DNA of 64,000 nt from the NCBI RefSeq assembly GCF_038502225.1, contig NW_027195535.1, positions 106,761 through 170,760 on the forward strand, written 5' to 3'. The position numbers and the translations under genes were made by a program. Of the stretch, positions 41,305 to 51,290 are shown piece after piece. The stretch is from Cherax quadricarinatus. Taxonomy: Eukaryota; Arthropoda; Malacostraca; Decapoda; Parastacidae. The stretch's first letter is position 1. The number at the start of each line of letters is the position of its first letter. The notes beneath the pieces are model-generated. The model had not been told where the DNA came from. It ran no database searches and saw only the letters and a list, made by a program, of their open reading frames with translations.

Positions 41305-42038
41305 GGTTAGGTTACTTCTTTCTTTTTGTTTTTAAGAAAAAAAAAGAAAGAAGAAAAGAAAATAAAAATAAAAAAAGAATAAAAAAAGGGGGGACCGGGG
41401 AGGGATAGTTCCTAGGAGGAATGAAAGGGCCAGAAATCTCCCTCCGCGCCCAAGAGGACCTCAGCACCGCAAGTAGCGCAGATGCAGCATGGAACCCGTG
41501 CCATACCCTACCCATCATGCTAGTAAACTAACAATCCGGGATAGCAACCTCACATCTGCCGAGCTACCTCGGTGGACAAAAGAGAGGGCGGCCGGATATC
41601 CGCCACAAAGCATACCTCCTTCGGCCACCACCCCCGGAATCCGAAAGGTGGCTTCCAGAGATACACCCGTCGCCCGAAAGACACCCAAAGCTACTCCGGG
41701 ATACCGGAGAGGGATCGGGACATCCCCAGGCGATCCAGATTCCACGGCAAACTACGCCACCGCCAAGAACCTCAACGGAATGGGATAGACCCCGGTATCC
41801 TTTCCCCTACCTAGGAACTAGCGCGCCTGTGGGAGAAATCCCAAAGGCCAAAAAGAGGAAGGGCAAAAGGGAGGGGTGGGGAGGAGGAGGAGGAAAGGAA
41901 AAAGGGGAGGATGGGGAGGATGGGATAGGGGAGGGGAGATTGGGGGGTAATTAGGTTCGGTCTGAGGAAGAAGACCGACAGGTCTAATTCCTCAGACCAA
42001 GAGCCTCTTCACCACGCCAAGGAGCCCCGCCTTGAAGA
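41305..42038 (-). other. I-like LINE 5'UTR
   Basis: About 730 bp on the minus strand from 'cctcttcaaggcggggctcc' to the ORF1 ATG. It has an A/T-rich run just before the ATG (41329-41390) and a C/T-rich middle (41870-41950). The first 60 bases resemble the start of the short elements. Internal promoters are usual in this position for I-type LINEs; no specific motif is claimed. Confidence 0.7.
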
Positions 42039-42040
42039 GG

Positions 42041-42166
42041 GCTCTTGATCTAGGGAATTGGATCTGGGCTCCGGTTTCCTGAATTGAGCCTGAATACCTT
42101 CCATCCCTCCCCCAGATACGCTGTATAATCCTATGGGTTTAGCGCTCCTCCATGATTATAATATAT
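42041..42166 (+). mobile_element. I-LINE-derived short element, copy E (5'-truncated)
   Basis: From gctcttgatctagggaattg through 'cctatgggtttagcgctcct' to 'gattataatata'. It abuts the 5' end of the young LINE head to head: the LINE starts on the minus strand where this copy starts on the plus strand. Confidence 0.75.
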
Positions 42167-42542
42167 GTAAATTGTAACTGATGTGTTGTCAGCAACATCA
42201 AGAAGTGAAAGATTATGTGCCTGCTCTGCATTTTGTACTGTGACAACACGTGTGTCACTCTTAATTAAGATCATGGAAGGAAATGTTCTGCCCAACATGG
42301 CAAAGGAGTTACTTGCTGATGCTGTGTTCGGAAAGAAGTGGGTTGGAGTGTAAAGAATTTAGCCCAAGAAGGACTTTGAAACATGGAGCATAAGGGGAGG
42401 AATTGCTTAGTTGGATGTTTCTTAGAGGCGTGAGAAGAAACTGAGGTAGGGTCATCAGTTACAGGTCAAGGTTGTTTAGATGGAAGGTTAGAGGAAGGCT
42501 ATCTTGAGTCGTGTGTATGATCTGAAAATCTATGCACTGTGT

Positions 42543-42704
42543 CCCCTCAAGGAAGGTTCCTTGATGTTGGTGAGGGGCTCTTGATTTAGGGAATTAGATC
42601 TGTGCTCCAGTTCCCCGAATTAAGCCTGAATGCCTTCCACATCCCCCCCCAGGTGCTGTATAATCCTCCGGGTTTAGCGCTTCACCCTTGATTATAATAA
42701 TAAT
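42543..42704 (+). mobile_element. I-LINE-derived short element, copy B
   Basis: Full unit from cccctcaaggaaggttcctt to (taa)n, preceded by atgcactgtgt (42532-42542) and followed by the same 11-mer (42705-42715). The element interrupts the old I-like LINE ORF1 remnant. Confidence 0.85.
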
Positions 42705-42715
42705 ATGCACTGTGT

Positions 42716-42877
42716 CCCCTCAAGGATGGTTCCTTGATGTTGGCGAGGGGCTCTTGATTTAGGGAATTGGATCTGTGCTCCAGTTCCCTGAATTAAGCCT
42801 GAATGCCTTCCACATCCCCCCCCAGGCGCTGTGTAATCCTCCGGGTTTAGTGCTTCCCCCTTGATTATAATAATAAT
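42716..42877 (+). mobile_element. I-LINE-derived short element, copy C
   Basis: A second full unit immediately after copy B, again ending in (taa)n and followed by atgcactgtgt (42878-42888). The 11-mer thus occurs three times, around and between the two copies. Confidence 0.85.
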
Positions 42878-43142
42878 ATGCACTGTGTGTGGAGAAGCCA
42901 GGATCATAGTCAAAGCCACGCAGAGGTCAGAAGTGTCTAAAGGGGTTGGTCAGAACTGCAGTACCAGAGGAGGGTAATGGAACATTATCCAGAGAAAGTA
43001 TTGGATTGGAAGAGAGAGCTGAAAAATGGTCCGGTGTGCCAGGAACTGTATGGAATGCTGCAGGAAAGGTTCTGGAAGAAGGGAGGTCATGAGTACGGGT
43101 TGCCATAAGTTTCTCCCTTTTTTATGTAAGATTTGAGCCAAA

Positions 43143-43868
43143 GCTCTGTATCTTCCTTGGACATTAACTAAATCTTTAAATGGGCCACAGAAAACAATAT
43201 GAAGTTCAATGAAGAGAAATTTCAACTAATATACGGAAAATTTGAATTAAAACTTTATCAGAGCAAAAAAATAATGTGAAGGACCTGGGAGTGATAATGC
43301 CACAGGATCTCACCTTCAAAAACCACAACAATGTATCTAACTCGTCTGCTAGAAAAATGATAGGATGGATAATGAGAACCTTCAAAACTAGTGATGCCAA
43401 GCCCATGATTCTCTTCAAATCGCTTGTTCTCTCTAGGCTGGAATACTGCAGTACACTAACTGCTCCCTTCATGGCATGCAAAATTGCTGACTTAGAGAAT
43501 GTTCAGAGAACTTTCATGGCACACATAAGTAAAAGGCTAAGCAGGGGATGCAACAGTCTCCCAATGAAAAGCAGGGGTGCCATATGTACACTAAGAGACA
43601 ACACTGTGTCATGGGCTCAAGACTGTTAAACTGCCTCCCAGCATACATAAGAGGGATTACTGATAGACCCTTGGCTGTCTTCAAGAAGGTGCTGGACAGG
43701 CTGTGGGTTCATATGTCTGTTTACATGCGACTAGCAGTAACAGCCTGGTTGATCAGACCCTAATCTACCATGAGGCCTGGCCAGCACTTCCCCCTTGATT
43801 ATAATAATAATCAGACTGGGCTATGGGGACGTTGACCCCCCGAAACCCTCTCCAGGTATACCCCAGGT
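43143..43868 (+). mobile_element. CR1-like LINE 3' part, plus strand
   Basis: Coding remnants: WATENNMKFNEEKFQL (about 43180), KDLGVIMPQDLTFKNHNNVS and MIGWIMRTFKTSDAKP (43276-43629), ending in the family tail with 'ctctccaggtataccccagg'. A short piece of (taa)-tailed I-type sequence (43789-43812) interrupts its 3' end. Frames are broken; not functional. Confidence 0.8.
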
Positions 43869-44106
43869 AATGTTAAGGGTCACCCTCTTCTTCATTATTT
43901 TCATTATTGAAAATGCAAAAGGAAAAATTATTTTATTGTAATAGATTTATTAATATGTACTAAAGAGTTTACATTGGCAAAAGCATTCTGGTAGTTAATT
44001 TCTCATCAATGTGAAGGATACAGTGACCCTTGGGCCGTCACAACCTTCAATCCTTCAATAACATGTAAATTTTGTCTTAGCTGGTAAAATATGCCATTTT
44101 TACTGA

Positions 44107-44168
44107 TATTTGCGCTGTATAGCCCTTGTGGCTTAGCGCTTCTTTTTTATTATTATAATAATAATACT
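44107..44168 (+). mobile_element. I-like LINE 3' terminal fragment
   Basis: 'gcgctgtatagcccttgtgg' 'cttagcgcttcttttttatt' then (ataat)n is the sense 3' end of the I-like LINE (compare 35433-35510, minus). Only the last 60 bp are present. Confidence 0.75.
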
Positions 44169-44320
44169 GATATTTGCAGGTCATAGTTGTGGCAGGTAAT
44201 AGCTATGGAGCTGCCTGTCATGTTTGCACTATTATGCATTATTATAATCAAAGAAAGCGCTAAACTGACAAGGGTCATGCAGCACTGCGGGGCAGAAAAT
44301 AGTGCTGAGGCTATAAATAG

Positions 44321-46180
44321 CTAGGTGTAGAGGTGATCAGAGGTGAAGGGAGATAAGAGCTGTGCCAAAGTTTGTACAGTAAAGCAGTTGCTGACAAAGT
44401 CAAAAAGTAATTGTAAGTCATAGGCAGGGCTGTCTGCAAGAAGGGAAGATAAGGCTATAGTGGTAGGGCAGCGGCATTGTTGGAGGTAAATCCTGCAAGT
44501 TTGCTGGTAAACTGGGCAATTGACAAGAAAGTGAAGAACCAAAATGGGGACCCGACAGACCTCTCAGAGAGGAATAGGGTGCTGTTCCTCGCCTTACCCA
44601 TGGGTAAGGCGAGTGTGGCCAATGTGGACCTGGGAGCGCACAATCTCCCAAGTACGGCAACAGTGGTAAGAAGATGGTCACAAACCTAAAAGCGGTTTAA
44701 TAGAGTGCAATTTGTTATGATGCATGCCCAACCACAGTTGTTGCCAACAGCTGTGAAGATGGGCCGAGATAACTGGAAAATAATCTCTGAATGAAATACC
44801 TCTATAGGAAACCAGAAGATCATACACTGCTGACCACACAGCAGCATCTGCTTGTTCATTGCCCTACACATCAACGTGTCCAGGGACCCAACAGAAAACG
44901 TCGTCTTTGTGTTTGCTAGCCACATGGCACAACCACAGTTGAATACAAAGGGCTAATGGACGAGGGGAATCAAATTGTTTAATGGCTTGTAAAGCACCGA
45001 GAGAATCTGAAATGATCACAAACGTTGAAGGAGACATACATGTAATACGAAGAAGTGCTATGAGGATGACATACAACTTGGCAGTAAAAATACTAGCTGA
45101 GTCTAACAAATGACCTAATACAACATCGTCAAGAAATAATACTGCGAACCCAACACTGTCAGAAGATTTAGAACCATCTGTATAAACAGTGATGGCATGA
45201 GCATGTGACGAAGTGATCGAGAAAAAGAGCAAGAAGCAGTCATAGGCAGGAGAGCTTTAATGCACGGTAGTAGGGGAGAACAGTCATGAACCGTCGCTAC
45301 TTCCCAAGGGGGTAAGAGAAAAGGTAGATGCTAAATGAACATACAAGGGAGGCAACTGGAGAGAAGACCAGAGTGAAGACGAAGAGAAAATGGTTGGAGT
45401 AGGCAGGGGCGCCGAACAAACAATGGGCTTCTACTAATGTCGGAGACCAACCTATAAGTAGAAGAAACATGAAGGCCATGAGCGTGGACAAAGTAGCGAA
45501 GATAATGAGCTAAGACAATTTGTCCTCATTGGCAAATTGCCAACGAGGGCTACGAGATGGAAGAAGAATAGGAAAGTGATCACTGTTGTGTAAATCTGTA
45601 AGAACAGACCAAGCATAATCAAGTGCAATTGACGAGGAACAGATAGAAAGATCAATGCAAGAGAGACTGAGTGCAAGAGTCAAAATGGGTAGGAGCACCC
45701 ACATTTAAAACATGAAGAGAATAAGAAGAAAGAAGAGTCTCCAACTGATCACCTCGAGCATCACAGTGGGACCCCCCACAGATGATGAGTTACAATCACC
45801 TAATAACAAGATGGGCGGTGGTAGAGATCAAAAACACATTATCAGAGCTACAGAATGCACAGGAGGGGGAAAGATAAAGAGAGCAAACTGTATACCATCT
45901 GTGTAAATATGAGCTGCAATATAATGCAGCAGAGAATTAACAAAAACTTGTTGATATGGTATACTGACATACACAAGAAGCGTGCTTTCATTAAATGATT
46001 CATCAGGAAAGGGATCTGAAGAATGTAACAGCACATAGCTCAAAACAGGATGAATAACAGCTGAACGAATTTTGGGCTCTTGTAACCCAGCACCTATTGG
46101 GGAAAACTGGGAGAGCAACACTTGGAGCTCTCCCAATTACCCGAGGCCACGAATATTCCATTGTAAATAAGGCATTATTT
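44321..46180 (-). pseudogene. I-like LINE ORF2 remnants (EN, RNase H; RT core deleted)
   Basis: Endonuclease start at 46136-45828 (GELQVLLSQFSPIGAGLQEP), an EN end fragment at 45704-45510 (LSCIDLSICSSSIALDYAWS), RNase H at 45232-44864 (HAITVYTDGSKSSDSVGFAV, FTAKLYVILIALLRI, VIISDSLGALQAIKQF), and a C-terminal piece at 44925-44321. The RT palm with YVDD is absent. In the RNase H, the second catalytic residue is changed (TAKLY where the intact copy has TAELY). Confidence 0.8.
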
Positions 46181-46444
46181 ACAAAGACAGGTATGCCAAC
46201 AATAAGAAGCGATAAAATCTAGGGGCTATTACAAGTCTTCTAGTAGGGCTGCATCTGCTCTTGTTGCCACCTCCCTTGTTAAGAACGATAATAAATTTGT
46301 TGAGTTAGGCATAAGAATTAACAACTGGGCATCTACACTGCAAACTGAATTGTTTTCAATCCTAATGGCGCTAAAGCTGAGCTTGACTAGCATCATTGCT
46401 GATTCTATGTCATCACTGAAGGCTCTTGACTCGTATAAAGACTC

Positions 46445-47643
46445 TGTTACAAAAAAACGCGATTCTAAAAGCTTAGAGATCTCCAGTGAATACTAGAAAG
46501 GACTGCCCTTCTAGCATCCAGCCTGTTACTGGGTTTTCGTAACAAGTAGTCAGTATCCTTGTCCAATTATCCATTAGAATTCATTAAGATTCAATAGTGC
46601 TTCAGGATTACAACTGGTAGGCTACTAACTAGAGAAATTAAAATTTAATAAATTTATTAATCATTAAGTTGTCTAGAGGTATATTATCAAAGTAAATTAA
46701 ATCAATCACAGTAATGAAAATAATATCAATCTCTCGAGTTCAATATTATTGTGCTGAAAGCACATATCACATTTATAATTCTTAAGTACCGTCTGGTACA
46801 TTAACATTTAATAAGATATTACATATATGTACAAGTGTGTGTGTGTGTAAGTGCTCTAAGTAGTTCGCTATGTCTCACGACTCGACTAGACTTAAAGTGA
46901 CTGACAAAGTCCTCTAATAAACTAACTTCTTGACCGACTGGCAACCAGAACAGTCTGCTTGAACAATGAAAAGAATGCTAAGCCCAATAGCCATATAACA
47001 AGCGACTGCGACACAATCAGGATCAAGGAGATAATATAACGTCACTAAGTAGGGACCATCAGCAGATCCTCCACAAAAGTTACAAAACTCCCATACTACT
47101 GAATCTAAGTTCAGCATAGGAAAAACCCTGACTGTGACAATACACAGAAACCAGTACAAAATTAGGTCAGAAGCTATAGCTAAGGACCTGAGATGCTCAG
47201 AGTGTCTATGTGACACACAACCTCAGTACAACGTCGAAAATCACTAAGTCTATACAATGTTCTGTGAACAGAGTTCTACAGAACTAACAAGAATAATGAG
47301 ACAGACAATCTGTCCAACCACCAAGCGAGTCTAGAGCAGACTGAATACTTCACGAGAGGTGAGGACACCCCCCCCCTCGATCACGTGATAGCCCCGTGGA
47401 CAGCACAGCTCAGAAGCCAGCAGTATAACGAGCGGCAAGCGATAATTACAGTAGTTTGACAATCAAGACTTGAACTGAGCACATTATGTACATCCTAACA
47501 ACATAAGTCAAATAAGAATATAAAGCAATATATTTACGATTTAGCTATTATCGCAAATATAAGCAATATAAAATTATATGAAAAGATAATATACATTATA
47601 TATATACATAATAATCATTGTAACCCATTCAGGGGTTGCAACA
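46445..47643. mobile_element. Solo LTR of an LTR retrotransposon (1,199 bp)
   Basis: It begins TGTTAC and ends GCAACA (TG...CA with TGTT/AACA inversion). It is flanked by a perfect 5-bp duplication gactc (46440-46444 and 47644-47648), and it splits the RNase H frame of the surrounding LINE so that the codons on either side join sensibly. No gag/pol is present, which fits recombination between two LTRs. Five-base duplications are usual for Ty3/gypsy- or BEL-type elements; the superfamily cannot be told from the LTR alone. Confidence 0.8.
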
Positions 47644-47655
47644 GACTCCAACAAC

Positions 47656-48218
47656 ATGCTCATTGGACAAGCCAGGTATAGATACTCAAAAATCAGGGAC
47701 AAAGGAATTAATGTACAATTGCTATGGATCCCATCACACATTGAATTACTCCTTCATGATAAAGTTGATATGTTAGCCAAGAAGAGTACCCAGAAGGAGA
47801 ATGTAGAATATAACTTTGGTATAACTGTGTCTAGCATTAGGAATAATATTAGGAGAGAAGTAAATAATGAAAATGATTGTTATAGGAAGGCAGTTAGAAG
47901 CCTGAGTAGATCTGTAACCCACTATAACATGAATGTAGATAAGTACGTTTATGGAGCAAACGTGCAATGTGAACACTGACTGATGTAGTGGCCAGGCTTA
48001 GGCTTGGTTACAAGTACTTCTGGCACTTTGGGAGACACACAGATGATGATCAAACTAAATGCAAATTATGTGATCAGGCATATGGCCACTGTCTTGAACA
48101 CTATGTGCTTAATTGTCCACTTGAGGAACACAGAGACAGACAGTATAATAACCTATGTGACATGTCAAGATATCTTGTTAATAAAAATAAGATACTAGAT
48201 ATGCCATGTAACAGATAA
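47656..48218 (+). pseudogene. RNase H end and C-terminal zinc motif of the second LINE
   Basis: Frame 47656-47979 has WIPSHIELLLHDKVDMLAKK, the RNase H His/Asp end where many families have WIPSHxGIxGNxxAD. The next frame, 47988-48218, reads MARLRLGYKYFWHFGRHTDD followed by CKLCDQAYGHCLEHYVLNCP, a CX2C...H...C motif typical of the ORF2 end. One frameshift separates them. The domain is cut from its N-terminal half by the solo LTR. Confidence 0.75.
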
Positions 48219-48389
48219 GTGAACTGTAGATATGTAGATAATTAAAAACCCATATGTACACCTGTTAACCCTTTTGAGGCCTAGTTCATAGGCCTTTTGT
48301 GTATCTATATGCTCTTGCGCTACCGTCTACAGGATGGATATGGGGTGCACAATAAACTAGCCACTTCGGTGGCAAAATCTAAATCTATT

Positions 48390-49805
48390 AGGGCCAATGA
48401 AGTTAATGTGTGAGGGTAACGGTAAGCTTATAAGCAAGAAGGAATCAGAATACTGTAAAGGAAAAGATTGTTGTGAGGGTCGTGAAAGAGGAGGAGAAGG
48501 AGGAGGCATGTCGGTGTCCATCGAGGGTTTCGTCTCTACAATATAGTTGGAGATAGCATCAAGTGTCTCAGCAGATAAAGAAGATGCCGATACCATGATT
48601 TCAGAGACAGGAAAGGTAGAGCAAGTAGAGATTGGGCAGACTATGGAGGGAACCAAAGAGATCTGAGAGTATGAACGGGAGTATGAACCTGGAGAGATGT
48701 GCTGGCAGAAGAGTCCTACAGTGGAACAGGAGAGGAAGGAGGTTGGAGGGGTAACTAGGGAAGAAGACTAGGGGGGGAACAGGAGAGGAGGGGACTACAC
48801 GAGGGGGACCCCTCAAGGAAGGTTCCTTGATGTTGGTGAGGGGCTCTTGATTTAGGGAATTGGATCTGTGCTTCAGTTTCCCGAATTATGCCTGAATGCC
48901 TTCCACATCCCCTCCCCCCAGGCGCTGTATAATCCTCTGGGTTTAGCGCTTCCCCCTTGATTATAATAATAATAATACACGAGGGGGAGGGGTGAACCTC
49001 CACCTTCGCGTGAGTTAGAAAAGGGGTGAGAACTAGGCACCGAGGTAGAAGATAGATTCAACTTCACAGTGGGCAGGATGAATGTATCCACTTTGAGAAT
49101 AGGAAGGTCCTGAAGGGCTGTTTGCTCTAAAATATCATTGCCGCAAGACAGAAAGTCACTGTATAATGGTACACAGTAAAACCACCATACCACTGCAAGA
49201 ATTGAGAGTAGCGTGCTTATGAACTGTGATTGGAATGTTATCTATGGAAGTTATATGGAAATATCATGAGCTTGTTCTGAAATCTGAACTGTAACGACGT
49301 GCATACTGCTTTGAAGAGCGTGAAAGGATATATTTTGGCCAATGTGTCGTAAGAGAGCTTTACCAATACTGTTGTCAGAGATAATCAGTTGGAGATGTCG
49401 GTTGTAGGGAAAAGAATTTAGCCCACAGCATACTTGTAAACATGGTGTGCAAAGGAAGTGGGTGTCACGTAGGTCATTTGTAGGTAGACTTCGAAGAACC
49501 ATCGTCAGTAGGGGATCTAGAATGTTTAGGAGTAGCACCATGGGCGGTCCAACCTGAGGGAGGTGGGCGATCCATATTTGGGGAAGCTGGATGCATTGCT
49601 AAGGCGTGCAAGAGGCAGAGGCATTACCAGAAATGGGTGGTGCCTCAGCACCTGGAGCAGGTGATGAAGCATCACCAGCAGAAGGTACAGGGATGAGAAG
49701 AGTCTAGAGAACGGTCCAATAACAAAGCCAGGTCAGAACAGGATGTGGGAACACAAAGGGGCCTGGGAGGAGGGGGGTTATCACAGAATGAAAAATCCAT
49801 GATAG
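48390..49805 (-). pseudogene. I-like LINE ORF1 remnants (copy 3)
   Basis: Minus-strand fragments match the intact ORF1: the C-terminus (SSLSAETLDAISNYIVETKP and SMDTDMPPPSP, 48656-48357) and the RRM-like region (GNDILEQTALQDLPILKVDT near 49130; SDNSIGKALLRHIGQNISFH, 49541-49251). The zinc-knuckle block is missing between about 48980 and 49060. Short element D is inserted in the Pro-rich part. Broken frames. Confidence 0.75.
48809..48975 (+). mobile_element. I-LINE-derived short element, copy D
   Basis: From cccctcaaggaaggttcctt to 'gattataataataataa', with a perfect 13-bp target duplication tacacgaggggga (48796-48808 and 48976-48988). Inserted in the ORF1 remnant of I-like copy 3, on the opposite strand. 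Confidence 0.85.
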
Positions 49806-50450
49806 TGGTGCTTCTTTCTTGTTATTTTAAAGAAAAAAAAGGAAAGAAAAAAAAGAAGAGGGACAGCAGAAGGACAGTCACTAGAAGGCATGGAAGGGCC
49901 TCGAGCCCACTAGCAGTGCAGATGCAGCGTGGAATCCGTGTCATACCCTACCCTTCATGCCAGTAAACCAGCACTCTGGGATAGCAACCTAACATCTACT
50001 GAGCCACCTCAGCGGACGAAAAGGGTGGTTGGAAACCCACCACAAAGCATACAAAGCATACCTCCTTCGGCTGCCACCTCCCAGAACCGATAGGCAGCCT
50101 CTGGAGATACACCCATCATCTGCAGGACACCATTTCTCAGAAATCTAGGGAGGGAACAGGGCACCTCCAGACAATTCAGATTCCATGGCAAACTACATCA
50201 CCCTCGAGGAACCCTACAGAGTGGGATGAAACCCAGCACACTTCTCCCTACCTAGAATCCATAATGCCAGAGAGGAGGACCACAGAGACTACAAATGGGA
50301 TGGGGAAAGGGGAAGGTTGGGAGGGGGAGGAAAGGGGAAAAATGGGGGATGGGATAAGGGAGAAAAGGGGAAAAAAGGGGGAAATGGGATAAGGAAGGGA
50401 GGAATGGGATGTACTTAGATTCGGTTTGAGGAAGGAGACCAGAGTAGATT

Positions 50451-51062
50451 TTTTTTTTCTTTTTTTTGAGGAAGGGGGGAGTTGGGGTCTAAACATTACA
50501 AAAAAAAAAAAACTGAAAATCGTAATTTGGTGTAAATAAATTGTAAAAGTTAACCTGTAAAAAATTGGAGGGGGAGGGGCAGCTCTATCTGTGAAATTAG
50601 GTCTGTTGTCTGAAATCTAAACTCCCCCATCTCTCTCTCCTCCAAACATCCATATAAAAATAATTTAATTAATAGTACTTTAATAGTACAACGAATAATG
50701 ATGATAATGACTGTAGAAAATAGGTAATATTTAAATTATAAAAAAGATTTAACAGTATTTTTTACTGGAACTGTTGATATCATTAATGGGTCTTTGGTTG
50801 GAATTATGATCTTACTAAATGTAGACTGCTTTCTTTTCTTTGCTATGGTGAGATATTGTATGCCTTCAGTCCTCCCTAATTATCAACATTGGCAGGTGCT
50901 TCGAAAACTGTATATTTGGTCGATTTTTTTCTTTCAGCCTTAAATTGATCAAGGTCTTTATTTTTCTTATCAGATTGAACCCTTTCAAGGTGATCTTTCA
51001 TCTTTGAAGGTTTCATGGCATCTTTGACTTTATAAACGGCCCAAGTCGGACCGCAATGACGT
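50451..51062. other. Unassigned DNA
   Basis: AT-rich with A and T runs near 50446-50510. No ORF or repeat that I can name. Confidence 0.4.
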
Positions 51063-51290
51063 CGTAAGATAAGATAAGATAAGATAAGATTTCGTTCGGA
51101 TTTTTAACCCCGGAGGATTAGCCACCCAGGATAACCCAAGAAAGTCAGTGCGTCATCGAGGACTGTCTAACTTATTTCCATTGGGGTCCTTAATCTTGTC
51201 CCTCAGGATGCGACCCACACCAGTCGACTAACACCCAGGTACCTATTTGCTGCTAGGTGAACAGGACAACATAGGTGAGCTCCTATCTTC
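51063..51290 (-). mobile_element. LINE/SINE 3' end with (ataag)n tail
   Basis: The plus strand begins with (ataag)5, i.e. a (cttat)n tail on the minus strand. It is followed by 'ggattagccacccaggataa', 'cttatttccattggggtcct' and 'gctaggtgaacaggacaaca'. Parts recur at 3565-3625 and 61770-61835. The 5-bp tail repeat suggests retroposition. Confidence 0.6.

Larger units (their letters stand above)
35433..42038 (-). mobile_element. Young I-like LINE, near full length
   Basis: About 6.6 kb on the minus strand: 5'UTR (42038-41305), ORF1 (41304-39379), a 44-bp gap, ORF2 (39334-35634), then a 3'UTR of about 200 bp ending 'gtggcttagcgcttcttttt' 'gattataataataataatt'. The (TAA)n tail and gag/EN/RT/RNase H order are typical of the I clade in the broad sense. 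It is inserted in an older copy of its own family. Only one ORF break (G7 at 38913-38919) is found, so this is the best candidate here for a recently active LINE. Confidence 0.9.
33011..43115 (-). mobile_element. Old I-like LINE copy, minus, heavily interrupted
   Basis: Pieces collinear with the young copy: 3' tail and RNase H (33011-34275), the RT-RNase H linker and thumb (34431-34777), the Pro/Ser-rich and zinc-knuckle part of ORF1 (34867-35432), and the ORF1 N-terminal half (42166-42542, 42888-43115). It lacks EN and most of the RT, lost at the site where a tRNA-derived SINE now sits. Later insertions are a short element (34276-34430), the SINE (34778-34866), the whole young LINE (35433-42038), and short elements (42041-42166, 42543-42704, 42716-42877). 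Confidence 0.75.
46230..48389 (+). mobile_element. Second RNase H-type LINE, 5'-truncated, plus strand
   Basis: Starts inside RNase H (SSSRAASALVATSLVKNDNK near 46235). After a solo LTR (46445-47643) it continues with GINVQLLWIPSHIELLLHDK and VDMLAKKSTQKE (47656 on), then the C-terminal zinc-binding segment and a 3'UTR ending 'ggatatggggtgcacaataa' and 'aaatctaaatct'. It is inserted into I-like copy 3 at the ORF1/ORF2 junction. A related 3' end is at 61900-62188. The family differs from the I-like LINE in sequence and tail. Confidence 0.75.
44226..50450 (-). mobile_element. I-like LINE copy 3, near full length but decayed
   Basis: From the (taa)-type tail (44226) through the C-terminal region, RNase H, EN (to 46180), then after an insertion (46230-48389) ORF1 (48390-49805) and the 5'UTR, to about 50450. 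Most of the RT core is missing between 45500 and 45540: EN-side sequence follows the RT-RNase H linker directly. Many stops. Short element copy D (48809-48975) is inserted in ORF1. Confidence 0.75.
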
